Below, piece by piece: positions 1-8,077 of a DNA stretch of 57,470 nucleotides. The notes under the pieces are model-generated. The model worked only from the letters and a program-made list of their open reading frames with translations, was not told the DNA's origin and searched no databases. The position numbers and the translations under genes are program-made. The stretch's first letter is position 1. Each line of letters begins with the position of its first letter. Where the stretch lies: the NCBI GenBank assembly GCA_001541255.1, contig LNQR01000117.1:1-57470 (forward strand), in the 5' to 3' direction. Source of the DNA: Candidatus Magnetominusculus xianensis (GTDB taxonomy: Bacteria; Nitrospirota; Thermodesulfovibrionia; Thermodesulfovibrionales; Magnetobacteriaceae).

Positions 1-155
1 TGCTGATAATTGTAGCTTTAGGACTGCTCTCAACCTCTACCGTAAATTGTTAAGCAATTCCTGTACCGCACAGTATTGGATGTGTCCCTAATACCCACTA
101 CTTCATATCCACCCCTCCTTGTCGGTTATGAAGATAGTATATCACAATTACTACG
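1..155. other. No recognisable gene
   Basis: Neither strand holds a convincing open frame with a ribosome binding site. A short minus-strand stretch near 1-60 looks weakly coding but is interrupted; it may be further debris of the gene beside it. Confidence 0.3.
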
Positions 156-588
156 TCATATCATAGTTGACATGACACTATATAAGTCATCGCCATATTT
201 TTCAGGTTTGTGAACGCGAAAAAAACTCGTGGCCGGGGGGGGTATGAAATTGAAATTGCTTGACTCCGTACTCTGCTTTGAGTTTGTTCTTAAAATAATC
301 CACAGTTAAATTATTAAGCGCCATCTTGTTACAACTGGCAAATGCGGTTCGAATTTCACGGTTTAACAATAATATCTCAAGAGACATGGACAAATCCTGT
401 TTCCTGGACTGTAACTCACTGCTATATACTTTCTCGAAAATAACAATAGATTCCCTGGCGTCATTAATAATCTTTATCTCCCCTTTCCTGTAGTCATCAG
501 CAGTGAGAACTATTCCGAATACAGACATCACGATAACAATCACTAAGAGTATCTTTGTCTTAAAACTGGTAAATTTCTTACTATTCAT
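156..588 (-). pseudogene. Remnant of a Cache-type sensor (MCP or histidine kinase N-terminus)
   Basis: The open frame 202-588 encodes 128 residues with an N-terminal membrane anchor (about residues 11-30) and an extracellular sensor stretch ending in FQFHTPP. In Cache-domain chemoreceptors and kinases this motif is normally followed by ATSF..HKPEK.GDDL. Here a run of eight C (minus strand, 235-242) precedes the break. Dropping one C restores HTPPATSFF, then HKPEKYGDDL, to a stop at 156-158. No HAMP, signalling or kinase domain follows, so the gene is truncated as well as frameshifted. I infer a decayed sensor. Phase variation is unlikely because the corrected frame also ends early. Confidence 0.6.
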
Positions 589-780
589 AGCAGCCTATTA
601 TGCCCCCCATAATTAAGATAGCATTACTCCTTTTGTGATTGAAGTCATAGAATGCCATGATATAGGTATTTAAGTCAAGTGTAATGGCAGGCCTGCAGCA
701 ATTCCCAATTGAAAACGCTTGCGCACCAAAGGACAGATGTCTTTTTATCTTCATAAATAAACATATCATAATGATATGCT

Positions 781-808
781 AAAAATATAGTGTCAATATT
801 CTGACACT
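781..808 (-). terminator. Rho-independent terminator of the 877-10158 operon
   Basis: A perfect 7-bp stem (AGTGTCA 789-795 with TGACACT 802-808) and 6-nt loop. Read on the minus strand it is followed by ATATTTTT. It sits about 70 bases past the stop of the last gene of the operon. Confidence 0.6.
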
Positions 809-876
809 ACTTGCCGCGCTCTTTGCGAAAAATATTTCTCATTTCCTTTGTACCCCCTTATTCTACGCCTTCTTTC

Positions 877-1680
877 TTATTCATTGAGAATTGCTGCTAT
901 GATATTACCATTTTGATTAACGATGAATGTATCCATAAGCACTATTTTGTCATTAGTGTCACTGTCAGATTCCTTGTTGGTATCGATTTCAATTCCACCA
1001 ATGTAAATGATGTCTATCTCGTCTTTTTGGGCAAGTTTTCTCAGTTGTTTCTTCATCCAAGGAATCTGATCCTTATATGCATTGACAGTAACATCTAATA
1101 GATCATAGCCAAGCGGCTTCGGTTCTATATTATGAGTTGAAATAGTCTTCTTTATATACCTGCTAAGGGCTCTCAGGTCTGAGTCCGACGGCATTTTCAT
1201 GCCCTTGAGTATTTGGTCATAGCAAGACGTTATAGCCCCACATGCCGCTGTGGAACTGTTGTGTCCATACCTTATAAATGCGCCAAACTCCTTTGTGTTT
1301 GCGTCATAGCCAATGTGTGATAGGTTTAAAATCATTAACTTATCGTCTTCTTTTACCGGCACATGATGCGCAGCAGGCATCAGGCTCTCGTAAGTCTTTA
1401 TATGAGGTAAAAATAGTCCTCCAAAAAGGCGCATATTGTAGAACATTTCTATTTTAATCAACGTATCATTATTTGATATTTCTGGATAATACATTCTCAT
1501 CCCATACTTGATATTGTCAATGACTGTAGTGCATTGCTCATCGAGGCAGTTGATTACAACGACAACGACATTTACACCGAGATATATTTTATATCTTTCC
1601 ATTATACCATTGATGATTTTGCACAACTGGGGTATGTCAATTGCATTTTTAATAAAACTATCAACTGATACTTGTTCCAT
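877..1680 (-). CDS. LCIB/C-like (beta-carbonic-anhydrase-fold) protein
   Basis: 267 residues, soluble, no signal peptide. The central part carries AAHHVP (103-108), then HIGYD (122-126), then STAACGA (143-149). This order of a His-His-Val-Pro stretch, a His-Ile-Gly and a Cys-Gly-Ala is what I recall for the limiting-CO2-inducible B/C family of beta carbonic anhydrases, where His and Cys bind zinc. A further Cys-Asp pair, INCLDE, lies at 43-48. I chose the ATG at 1680 because GGAG lies 9 bases upstream; a longer frame from 1737 adds 19 residues without a good site. It is last in the operon, after two PilT-like genes. Carbonic anhydrase activity is an inference from the motifs only; the family call could be wrong. 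Confidence 0.5.
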   Translation of the reverse strand: MEQVSVDSFIKNAIDIPQLCKIINGIMERYKIYLGVNVVVVVINCLDEQCTTVIDNIKYGMRMYYPEISNNDTLIKIEMFYNMRLFGGLFLPHIKTYESLMPAAHHVPVKEDDKLMILNLSHIGYDANTKEFGAFIRYGHNSSTAACGAITSCYDQILKGMKMPSDSDLRALSRYIKKTISTHNIEPKPLGYDLLDVTVNAYKDQIPWMKKQLRKLAQKDEIDIIYIGGIEIDTNKESDSDTNDKIVLMDTFIVNQNGNIIAAILNE

Positions 1681-1762
1681 ATTTACATCTCCAGTTGTTG
1701 AAGATAAAAGGGTAATTAAAATTTCAAAAAAGAACAATGCCCTGATGGGTCACATTCCGCCA

Positions 1763-2896
1763 TCACAATAATGCCAGCAGGTACTTTCCATACCTGAATG
1801 CAAGTGATACGTTCTCCTCAAGTTCGTGAACGGTTTTAAGGAAATCAAATGACTGCTCCATTGTTTGCATCCCAAATGCGCTGCCCTTTCCAACTTCTTT
1901 GTTGATCTTCTCCAGTTGATTTGTCCTTATCAGTTCAGATATTTTTTTCGTGTTATGTAAGATTTCCATCGCCGGAACTGTCCCTTTGAAGTCTTTAAGA
2001 GGCAGGAGATGCTGCCAAATGATTGATCTTAAAACTCTTGAGAGTTGATATCTTGCGTACCGCTGTTCTCCTTCAGAGTAATAGTTTAGCATTCTGAATA
2101 TTGCCTCGCCAGACCCGCCAAATGTCCGCATCACTGCAATTACCAGGGTACCTGCCTCTGCTGCGTTCATGGCCAGGTTTATGGCGTCTTTACACTGTAC
2201 ATCGGTAAGAATTATTACGTCTGCCTTGCTTCTGATGGCGGCATTTATTGCGTTTGAAAATTCAAGCGTGTGGACACCAACCTGGCGCTGTTCTATCAGA
2301 GAAGACTGGTTGGCATGATGAAATTCGATAATATCCTCTATGGTCACAATAAATTTCTTCTTGTTAATATTTATATGTTCAACTATGGAGGCAAGAGTTG
2401 TGGATTTGCCTGATCTGGCCTCTCCTGTTATCAGCACTAAACCGTCGTCAAGTTCAGCAATCTTTTCAAGCGATTCTTTTGGCCCTATGTCATGCAGCTC
2501 AGGGATTTTGCGTGGAATTATACGGCACGCCGCTCCAATGCCATCCTGAGCGTGGTACAGGTTAATCCTGATACTCCCGGTGTAGTCGCTTACGTACATC
2601 AGCTCCATATCCAGCCGCTTTTCAAATTGCTGTATCTGGGATTTATTTAAAATCCCGTATACCAGTTGTTTGAGTTCCTCACTACGGTAAAAAGGGCTTT
2701 CCAGGAGTTTATAAAACTTTCCATGCCGTTTGAGTACGGGACACTCATCAACAGAAAAATAAATGTCAGATGCGTTTATCTCACGTGCCGCTATAAAATA
2801 ATTAACTATCTCAGGTGCATCGGCCTTGGGCTTTTTGGTCGCCTCGATTTTATATATAAAATCCTCACCCTCTGATCTGTGTTCTATATCATCCAT
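1763..2896 (-). CDS. Degenerate PilT-like secretion ATPase (copy 1)
   Basis: 377 residues with PilT/GspE-family layout: an N-terminal PAS-like part (about 25-125), Walker A GEARSGKST at 158-166, an Asp-box-like IEDIIEF (186-192) and a Walker B region ADVIILTD (225-232). In PilT the Walker B ends in a catalytic Glu (VGEMRD); here the matching residue is Asp and the Arg is lost. The His box (GHLV.ATLHT in PilT) has become AGTLVIAVMRT, without its histidines. ATP binding looks retained, but normal hydrolysis is doubtful. It is 16 bases downstream of a second PilT-like gene and no pilin or PilC gene is near. Canonical pilT function is therefore unlikely; a role in the membrane system encoded upstream is inferred. 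Confidence 0.75.
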   Translation of the reverse strand: MDDIEHRSEGEDFIYKIEATKKPKADAPEIVNYFIAAREINASDIYFSVDECPVLKRHGKFYKLLESPFYRSEELKQLVYGILNKSQIQQFEKRLDMELMYVSDYTGSIRINLYHAQDGIGAACRIIPRKIPELHDIGPKESLEKIAELDDGLVLITGEARSGKSTTLASIVEHININKKKFIVTIEDIIEFHHANQSSLIEQRQVGVHTLEFSNAINAAIRSKADVIILTDVQCKDAINLAMNAAEAGTLVIAVMRTFGGSGEAIFRMLNYYSEGEQRYARYQLSRVLRSIIWQHLLPLKDFKGTVPAMEILHNTKKISELIRTNQLEKINKEVGKGSAFGMQTMEQSFDFLKTVHELEENVSLAFRYGKYLLALL

Positions 2897-2912
2897 TTCC
2901 TCTTTCCTCCAT

Positions 2913-3998
2913 TCAAGAATATGCCTCTTTTACCGGATTGACATAATAGGTATAACTATATTCCCTGAATCTTTCTATGACCGCTTTACTGATAATCCCT
3001 GCAGTTGAGGCCTCAGCCAGTGCCTGGGTTATGCTCTTCATCCCTCTGCCTGCCCCTGCTGCCATTGTGGGCCTTAGTAGATGATATTGTTCATTGTATA
3101 TCAAAGTCGATATCACAGGGTCGTTGAGGAGTATTTCAAAGACGGGTACAACTGCCGTACCTCCAGGTAACAGATTTTGCCAAAACAGCGCTTTCAGGGT
3201 CGTTGCGAGAACTTTTCTTGCTGTGTGTCTGTCGTTTTCAGGAAAGCACTCAATCATCAGTCTCAGAGCCTCGGAGACTCCGCCATTTGCACGTATCGCA
3301 GCTATTACCAAAAGACCTTTTTTCAGGGCTGAAAGAGAAAACTTTAATGTCTCATACATCGAAAAGCCATCGATGGCAAGCACCGATGCCTCACTTATTG
3401 TTCTTTCAAATGTGTTTGAAGAATCAAAAACTTCCGTCAAACTGACAAATGGCTGCTTTACTATCGAGAGCCAGTCTTTGTGAAAATACCTGGTAGGATT
3501 TTCCATCACAATGATTCTCTTGTTATAATGCTTATTTATGTAATCAACAAATGAAGCCAAAGTTTCGCTCTTGCCGGAATTGTGCTTTCCGATTGCCAGT
3601 ATAAGCCCTGATTGTGTGTGTACAAGATTTTTGATTACGTCAGGCAAATCCAAAGAGTGTAGCTCAGGTATCTCCTGATAAATAGGGCTTATTGACAGCA
3701 TGTAACCATTATGACCATTGGCTGCCAGCACCTTGAATGTCCCAGCCGCTTTGGATTCATAGTTAAAGCTTGATTCCTTTACAGGTTTTTCAATCTTTGC
3801 GATTGAGAGGGTTATGAGTAAGTTGACAAAATCAGAGGTCATTTTCTTATCAATCGGAGCGACCGTGTCGAGTCTTGAAATGGTATCTCCGATTCTTATA
3901 TATGGACTGTCACCAGGGGCCAGGTAGAGCATCGAGCCTCTCTTTTCTTTTAAGAGGGTGCAAAAAGAATCAAACACATCAATTTTTTTTAATTTCAT
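2913..3998 (-). CDS. Degenerate PilT-like secretion ATPase (copy 2)
   Basis: 361 residues, a diverged paralogue of the next gene, sharing the block IPELH..L..., a Walker A (GKHNSGKSE, 137-145), the NGG/GGSGEA-type segment and the WQ.LLP segment. The Walker B region reads ASVLAIDGFSM with no catalytic Glu, and the His box is replaced by KKGLLVIAAIRA. The N-terminal PAS-like half is shorter than in PilT. Its ATG overlaps the stop of the upstream HMA/DUF454 gene by four bases, indicating translational coupling. Two different degenerate copies in tandem suggest a hetero-oligomer, which is inference. Confidence 0.7.
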   Translation of the reverse strand: MKLKKIDVFDSFCTLLKEKRGSMLYLAPGDSPYIRIGDTISRLDTVAPIDKKMTSDFVNLLITLSIAKIEKPVKESSFNYESKAAGTFKVLAANGHNGYMLSISPIYQEIPELHSLDLPDVIKNLVHTQSGLILAIGKHNSGKSETLASFVDYINKHYNKRIIVMENPTRYFHKDWLSIVKQPFVSLTEVFDSSNTFERTISEASVLAIDGFSMYETLKFSLSALKKGLLVIAAIRANGGVSEALRLMIECFPENDRHTARKVLATTLKALFWQNLLPGGTAVVPVFEILLNDPVISTLIYNEQYHLLRPTMAAGAGRGMKSITQALAEASTAGIISKAVIERFREYSYTYYVNPVKEAYS

Positions 3999-4603
3999 TT
4001 CTTAAAGCTGCCGGAAGGCGCAGGGGTAACCGCTTTCTTCAGGTACTTACCTATGTATTCATTTTCAAGCAGTTTTTTATATAAAGGACCAGAACTCCTC
4101 GACAGAAAATATGCAGAAAGAAGTAAAATCGGTATGCCAGGGATACCCGGTACTATGACGCCAATTACTCCAGCCCCGGCCAACACACCGCCGACAGCCT
4201 CATATAACCTGTTAGGTTTGCTGACCTGCTCAATCAGTGATTCAACCGGCGATTTATTCGGCGATTCATTGTAATGGCTGCTGGTATCTGACATACTGAT
4301 AGTACTCAGATTCCTTAAGATGCAAGGCTCGCTGATTAATTTTTCGTCATAGAATATGGTCAGGCTGCCACAACTACCGTTTAAGGATGTCCCTGTTATA
4401 CCGGACAGTGTGAGGAGTTTTGTGTTAACGGCATCAAAAAGTGCCTTATTTAATCTGAATGCCTCAGATACCACCCTCAGACGCCCGGGAATGGAATGTT
4501 TTACCTCAACAGGAATGAATATGTCAGCTCCTATGGCCCTTAAATTTTCAATCGGCCCTAAACTATCTTCAAACAAGACACACGGTGCGGTAGGGTTATC
4601 CAT
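3995..4603 (-). CDS. CoBaHMA/HMA_2-like domain fused to a DUF454-like membrane domain
   Basis: 202 residues. The N-terminal part (about 30-100) is a ferredoxin-fold HMA-like domain beginning KHSIPGRLRV, with the basic His/Arg/Arg pattern of the HMA_2 (PF19991) or 'CoBaHMA' type and without the CxxC metal site of classical HMA domains. The C-terminal part (about 140-195) has a hairpin membrane segment with PGIPGIPILLLSAYFLSRSS, characteristic of DUF454/YbaN. CoBaHMA domains are known to me from calcyanins of carbonate-forming cyanobacteria and from P-type ATPases. The gene overlaps both neighbours. The function is unknown; lipid or membrane-surface binding by the basic strand is inferred. Confidence 0.7.
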   Translation of the reverse strand: MDNPTAPCVLFEDSLGPIENLRAIGADIFIPVEVKHSIPGRLRVVSEAFRLNKALFDAVNTKLLTLSGITGTSLNGSCGSLTIFYDEKLISEPCILRNLSTISMSDTSSHYNESPNKSPVESLIEQVSKPNRLYEAVGGVLAGAGVIGVIVPGIPGIPILLLSAYFLSRSSGPLYKKLLENEYIGKYLKKAVTPAPSGSFKK

Positions 4604-5207
4604 TGGCTGTAGTTTGCTCAGGCTTTAGTGTTTGTAACAGGAGCTGTTCTATCGCCTTAGTGGACTCGTATTGTTTAAGGGAACTATAGCCGAAAATCAT
4701 TAGAACCAGCCACGCAGGGGTTGGAAGCGCAGGGGCCAGCAGAAGCGTAAGAAGCCCTGCTGATATAACAGATGCAGGAAGAACGGTGTCCTTAGCGAAT
4801 GGTTTTGAGGCCAAAAATGATTTCACTACCTGTTGCGCCGGATACGCTACAGAGATTGAATTACCTTCGATATTTATCTCCATCTCATCTGCGCCATCGA
4901 AACACAGGGCATTTAATATCTCCTCGTAAGCGTTGGCAAAGTTTGAAAGCGACATGATAAAATCAATCTCGCTGCCAAGCTTCACCAATAAAGTTTCACG
5001 GGCATTGTCATTTTCGCCGCTGTCGTCAAAATAGAGTGTCACCGATGCCGCAAAACGATTCAACTGCGCCTTTTTTATCTTATTTACCCTTTTTATGGCA
5101 GCACTCAAAAAGATAAAAAAGACACGCATATCCATATCGGTTTCAACCTTCAGCCTGAGTCTGCCCCTTATATAATGGGCCGCTTTGAGTCCGAATGCGG
5201 CAGTCAT
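4596..5207 (-). CDS. CoBaHMA/HMA_2-like membrane protein
   Basis: 203 residues. The HMA-like domain spans about 5-80 and starts HYIRGRLRLKV, the same His-Arg-Arg strand as in the two other HMA-like proteins of the operon, again without CxxC. A hydrophobic stretch near 140-175 (VISAGLLTLLLAPALPTPAW) should form one or two membrane spans. The start overlaps the stop of the 78-residue gene upstream (ATGA junction). The sequence between HMA domain and membrane span is not recognised. Confidence 0.65.
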   Translation of the reverse strand: MTAAFGLKAAHYIRGRLRLKVETDMDMRVFFIFLSAAIKRVNKIKKAQLNRFAASVTLYFDDSGENDNARETLLVKLGSEIDFIMSLSNFANAYEEILNALCFDGADEMEINIEGNSISVAYPAQQVVKSFLASKPFAKDTVLPASVISAGLLTLLLAPALPTPAWLVLMIFGYSSLKQYESTKAIEQLLLQTLKPEQTTANG

Positions 5208-5440
5208 TTCTGAGTGGCTCTTGTTTGTGCCTCTTTAATCTTCTCAAGCTCGTATTCTGCCCTGCTCTCTGCCGCTATATCTTTGAACTCCTCATACGAA
5301 TGGCCTAAGGCAGAGAGTAAGGCGTCTTTCAACGAATAAAAGAGCTTTATCAGAGTCTTGATGAAACCTCTGTTAGGAACCATCTTTATAAAAAAAACTA
5401 CGACCAGTCCCCCAACTATCCCTGCAATTACGTATCCCAT
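5204..5440 (-). CDS. Small single-span protein, paralogue of the next gene
   Basis: 78 residues: one N-terminal membrane span (3-20, glycine-rich, GIVGGLVVVFF) followed by an amphipathic, charged helix ending DIAAESRAEYELEKIKEA. It shares length, layout and the (D)I.AES.AEYE signature with the 77-residue protein encoded one base upstream. The layout recalls the small DUF5132/DUF1490-type proteins found beside P1B ATPases, which I cannot confirm. It is probably a small accessory subunit of the ATPase or a membrane-shaping protein. Confidence 0.6.
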   Translation of the reverse strand: MGYVIAGIVGGLVVVFFIKMVPNRGFIKTLIKLFYSLKDALLSALGHSYEEFKDIAAESRAEYELEKIKEAQTRATQK

Positions 5441-5441
5441 A

Positions 5442-5675
5442 TTACGCCTTGACTGCTGCCTCGGCTTTAGCGGCTTTTACGGCTTCATACTCGGCCTTGC
5501 TTTCAGCCATAATATCTTTTAGAGACTCCAAGGTCTCTCCTCCACCGGACGTAACGGCATCTGCAACTGAATATCCCATCTTTATTATCCCCTTTAAGGC
5601 ACCACGCATGATATCAGACTTGCCTGCAACATAAACCACTGCCCCACCAAAAATACCGGCCAATAACTCCTCCAT
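5442..5675 (-). CDS. Small single-span protein with Gly-rich membrane helix
   Basis: 77 residues: membrane segment 3-20 (LLAGIFGGAVVYVAG), a basic/amphipathic middle, a GGGE turn and a charged helix DIMAESKAEYEAVKAAKAEA. GGAGG precedes the ATG by a suitable distance. It lies 65 bases after the P-type ATPase and one base before its paralogue. It resembles DUF5132-type accessory proteins (uncertain). Confidence 0.6.
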   Translation of the reverse strand: MEELLAGIFGGAVVYVAGKSDIMRGALKGIIKMGYSVADAVTSGGGETLESLKDIMAESKAEYEAVKAAKAEAAVKA

Positions 5676-5740
5676 ACCATACCTCCTTTAATCAATTGAT
5701 TTATTTAGTATTACATATGGCGTTCACTAATTGCAAGATG

Positions 5741-8050
5741 TCAACGCCCCTTTAGCTTCATTCTTATTATAGGTTTCATCCCGTTTAAACACGCTATAAT
5801 GGCCGAGCCATTGCTGATAAGAGTGCTGAGAACAGGAGATATCAGATTTAAGGCTGCAAGGGCATAAGCCGCTGCATTAAGCCCTCCGGTTATGGTATAA
5901 TTCTCCTTGATGAGTGTTATGGTTTCCTTGCTTATCTCAAAGGCCATAGGAATCTTGTTAAGATTGTCGTCAAGCAGTATTACCCCGGCAGTCTCTTTTG
6001 TAATATCAGCGCCTCCTTTTACTGAAATCCCGATGTCTGCATAGGAAAGCGCTACTGAGTCATTTATCCCATCGCCAACGAAGGCCACTATATGCCCTTT
6101 GTTCTTTAAATCTATAACGACATCTGCCTTTTGCTCAGGGAGTACCTCGGCGATGCACTGGTCTATGCCCAGTGCTTTTGCTACAGGATAGGCCACTTTT
6201 TTCACGTCTCCTGTAAGCATGATTACGTTTTTAACGCCTACACGGTGAAGTTCGTCTATCATCGACTTAGCCTCTTTGCGTATCTGGTCTCTGAAGGAGA
6301 TAATACCGCCAAGCCTTCCATCTATCGCAATATACAGCGCCGCCTTGCCGTCGCTGATAATCCTGTCGGTGATGTCTGCAATCTCGCCGTCTGTGGGTAT
6401 AGCGTTTTCTTCAAGCATTCTCAGGCTTCCGACAAGTACGTTTTTGCCAGCAATCCAGGCATCGACGCCACGCCCGACACAGTACTGAACCGAATCACGC
6501 CTCATAAGCCTGATGTGATTGGCCTCAGCGTGTTTTACAACAGCCTCAGCTATAGGGTGCGTCATCTGAAGCTCCGCAGTAGCCGCAAATGAGACTATCT
6601 CCTCTTCCCTGTAGCCGTTAAAAGCAGTAACATCCTCCACTTTTATTACTCCGGTTGTAAGCGTCCCGGTCTTGTCGAATATTATGGTGTCGGATTTGTA
6701 TAGTTTTTCCAGATAACTCCCGCCCTTTATTAATATCCCATGCGATGTAGCCGAGATCATACAGGACAGTACAGCAGTTGGCGCCGACACCCTTACTCCG
6801 GTGCCGAAATCCACTGTGAGAAGCGCTGCCAGATGGTAAAGATTTAATGTAGTAGCAAAAATTAAACCTGTTGTGATAAGCGAAGGCGCCACGATTCCAT
6901 CTGCAAACTTCTCGGCGTGGTTCTGTATCTTGGTTTCATAAATTGGCGCTTCTTCCACCATTTTAACCACCTGAGCCACTTTTGTGTCATCGCCGGTTCT
7001 GAGCACTCTTACGTAGGCCTTGCCGTCCTTTATAACGGTTGCAGCAAGTACTGTATCTCCGGTTTCTTTATGAACAGGGAATGATTCGCCGGTCAACACC
7101 TGTTGGTCCACGATTATCTCACCCTCGGTTATCTGGCCATCAACCGGTATAAGATTTCCGACATTTAAGGAAACTATCTCACCCACCTCAATATCTTTAA
7201 CCCGTACCTTTACCTCAACATCACCCCGTACCACCCATGCGTAATTTTCCTGAAAATCCAGGAGCTTTCGTATGGTTCGCTGCGAGCTTGACGCAGTGAG
7301 ATCACGAATGTAATCGCCAAGGTGAATCAACCACACCATAGCTGAGGCATTCATAACGTCTCCGGTAAGCATCCCTACTGTCAAAGCGGCAGCATCAAGA
7401 AAGTCAACGTTAAACCTACGTTCAGTTGTTAAGCACTTGTATGCACGTTTATAGACTGGTATGCCGATATATATAATCACCGGATAGACTATGGCAAGCG
7501 CTAGTGGTGGAATGCCGCCAAGAGCGACGCTCAGGACTGTCGCAGCCGATGCCCACTTAAAATATGAGAGAGATATGTCCTTGTCCTCTTTTTTTGACAG
7601 CGCTGGTAACGTCTTCAGAGTCACAACGTCAGTGAGCGTAAGGCTGGAGACAGAGGCCATGATTATATCCGGGCGAACGGCATCCTTATCGTAAACAACG
7701 GTAAAACTCCCACAGAAGTGGTTAATGTTTACATCGGTCACACCAGGTTGTTTTCTTAGATAGCTGCCCAGCGTTCCACATAAATCCTTATATGACGCCA
7801 AAAGAGCAATATTAAAACGAAGCCGTCCCGTTATTGAGTGTTTAATTACACATTTAAGCTGCAATTTGAGCAAAGAGGTATTAATCTCTAAAAAAACAGC
7901 CGAATTTTTATGGATGTCTTTTTTGTATTCCTCTATATTGACAACGGCAGATTTAGCTGCCGGGACAGCCACATGGTCATCACTCCTGAAGACATTTTCC
8001 GATGTGCTGTAATAGGTGATTTGATCGAAATCACCGTCCGTTCTTAGCAT
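5741..8050 (-). CDS. P-type (P1B-like) cation ATPase with N-terminal CoBaHMA domain
   Basis: 769 residues. An HMA-like domain (64-132; KHSITGRLRF, no CxxC) is followed by membrane spans near 162-200 and 213-250, the actuator loop TGES (320-323), a membrane pair at about 384-430, the phosphorylation motif DKTGTLT (Asp459), HP at 498-499, the hinge GDGIND (659-664) and two C-terminal spans (715-755). P1B pumps carry CPC, SPC, TPC or a related Cys motif in the sixth span; here the position reads DFGTGVRVSAP (414-424) with no Cys. The pump is catalytically complete, but the cargo cannot be named from it. Flanking Ca2+ transporters make a divalent cation plausible (inference). Confidence 0.85.
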   Translation of the reverse strand: MLRTDGDFDQITYYSTSENVFRSDDHVAVPAAKSAVVNIEEYKKDIHKNSAVFLEINTSLLKLQLKCVIKHSITGRLRFNIALLASYKDLCGTLGSYLRKQPGVTDVNINHFCGSFTVVYDKDAVRPDIIMASVSSLTLTDVVTLKTLPALSKKEDKDISLSYFKWASAATVLSVALGGIPPLALAIVYPVIIYIGIPVYKRAYKCLTTERRFNVDFLDAAALTVGMLTGDVMNASAMVWLIHLGDYIRDLTASSSQRTIRKLLDFQENYAWVVRGDVEVKVRVKDIEVGEIVSLNVGNLIPVDGQITEGEIIVDQQVLTGESFPVHKETGDTVLAATVIKDGKAYVRVLRTGDDTKVAQVVKMVEEAPIYETKIQNHAEKFADGIVAPSLITTGLIFATTLNLYHLAALLTVDFGTGVRVSAPTAVLSCMISATSHGILIKGGSYLEKLYKSDTIIFDKTGTLTTGVIKVEDVTAFNGYREEEIVSFAATAELQMTHPIAEAVVKHAEANHIRLMRRDSVQYCVGRGVDAWIAGKNVLVGSLRMLEENAIPTDGEIADITDRIISDGKAALYIAIDGRLGGIISFRDQIRKEAKSMIDELHRVGVKNVIMLTGDVKKVAYPVAKALGIDQCIAEVLPEQKADVVIDLKNKGHIVAFVGDGINDSVALSYADIGISVKGGADITKETAGVILLDDNLNKIPMAFEISKETITLIKENYTITGGLNAAAYALAALNLISPVLSTLISNGSAIIACLNGMKPIIRMKLKGR

Positions 8051-8077
8051 TGTGTCCCCCTGGTTTTCACGATTCGT

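Noticed and set aside
581..769. 62-codon minus-strand frame
   Set aside because: No homology, overlaps the sensor remnant's start region, no ribosome site.
1763..3998. Calling these genes pilT/pilU of a working pilus
   Set aside because: Walker B Glu and His box are lost and no pilus genes are adjacent.
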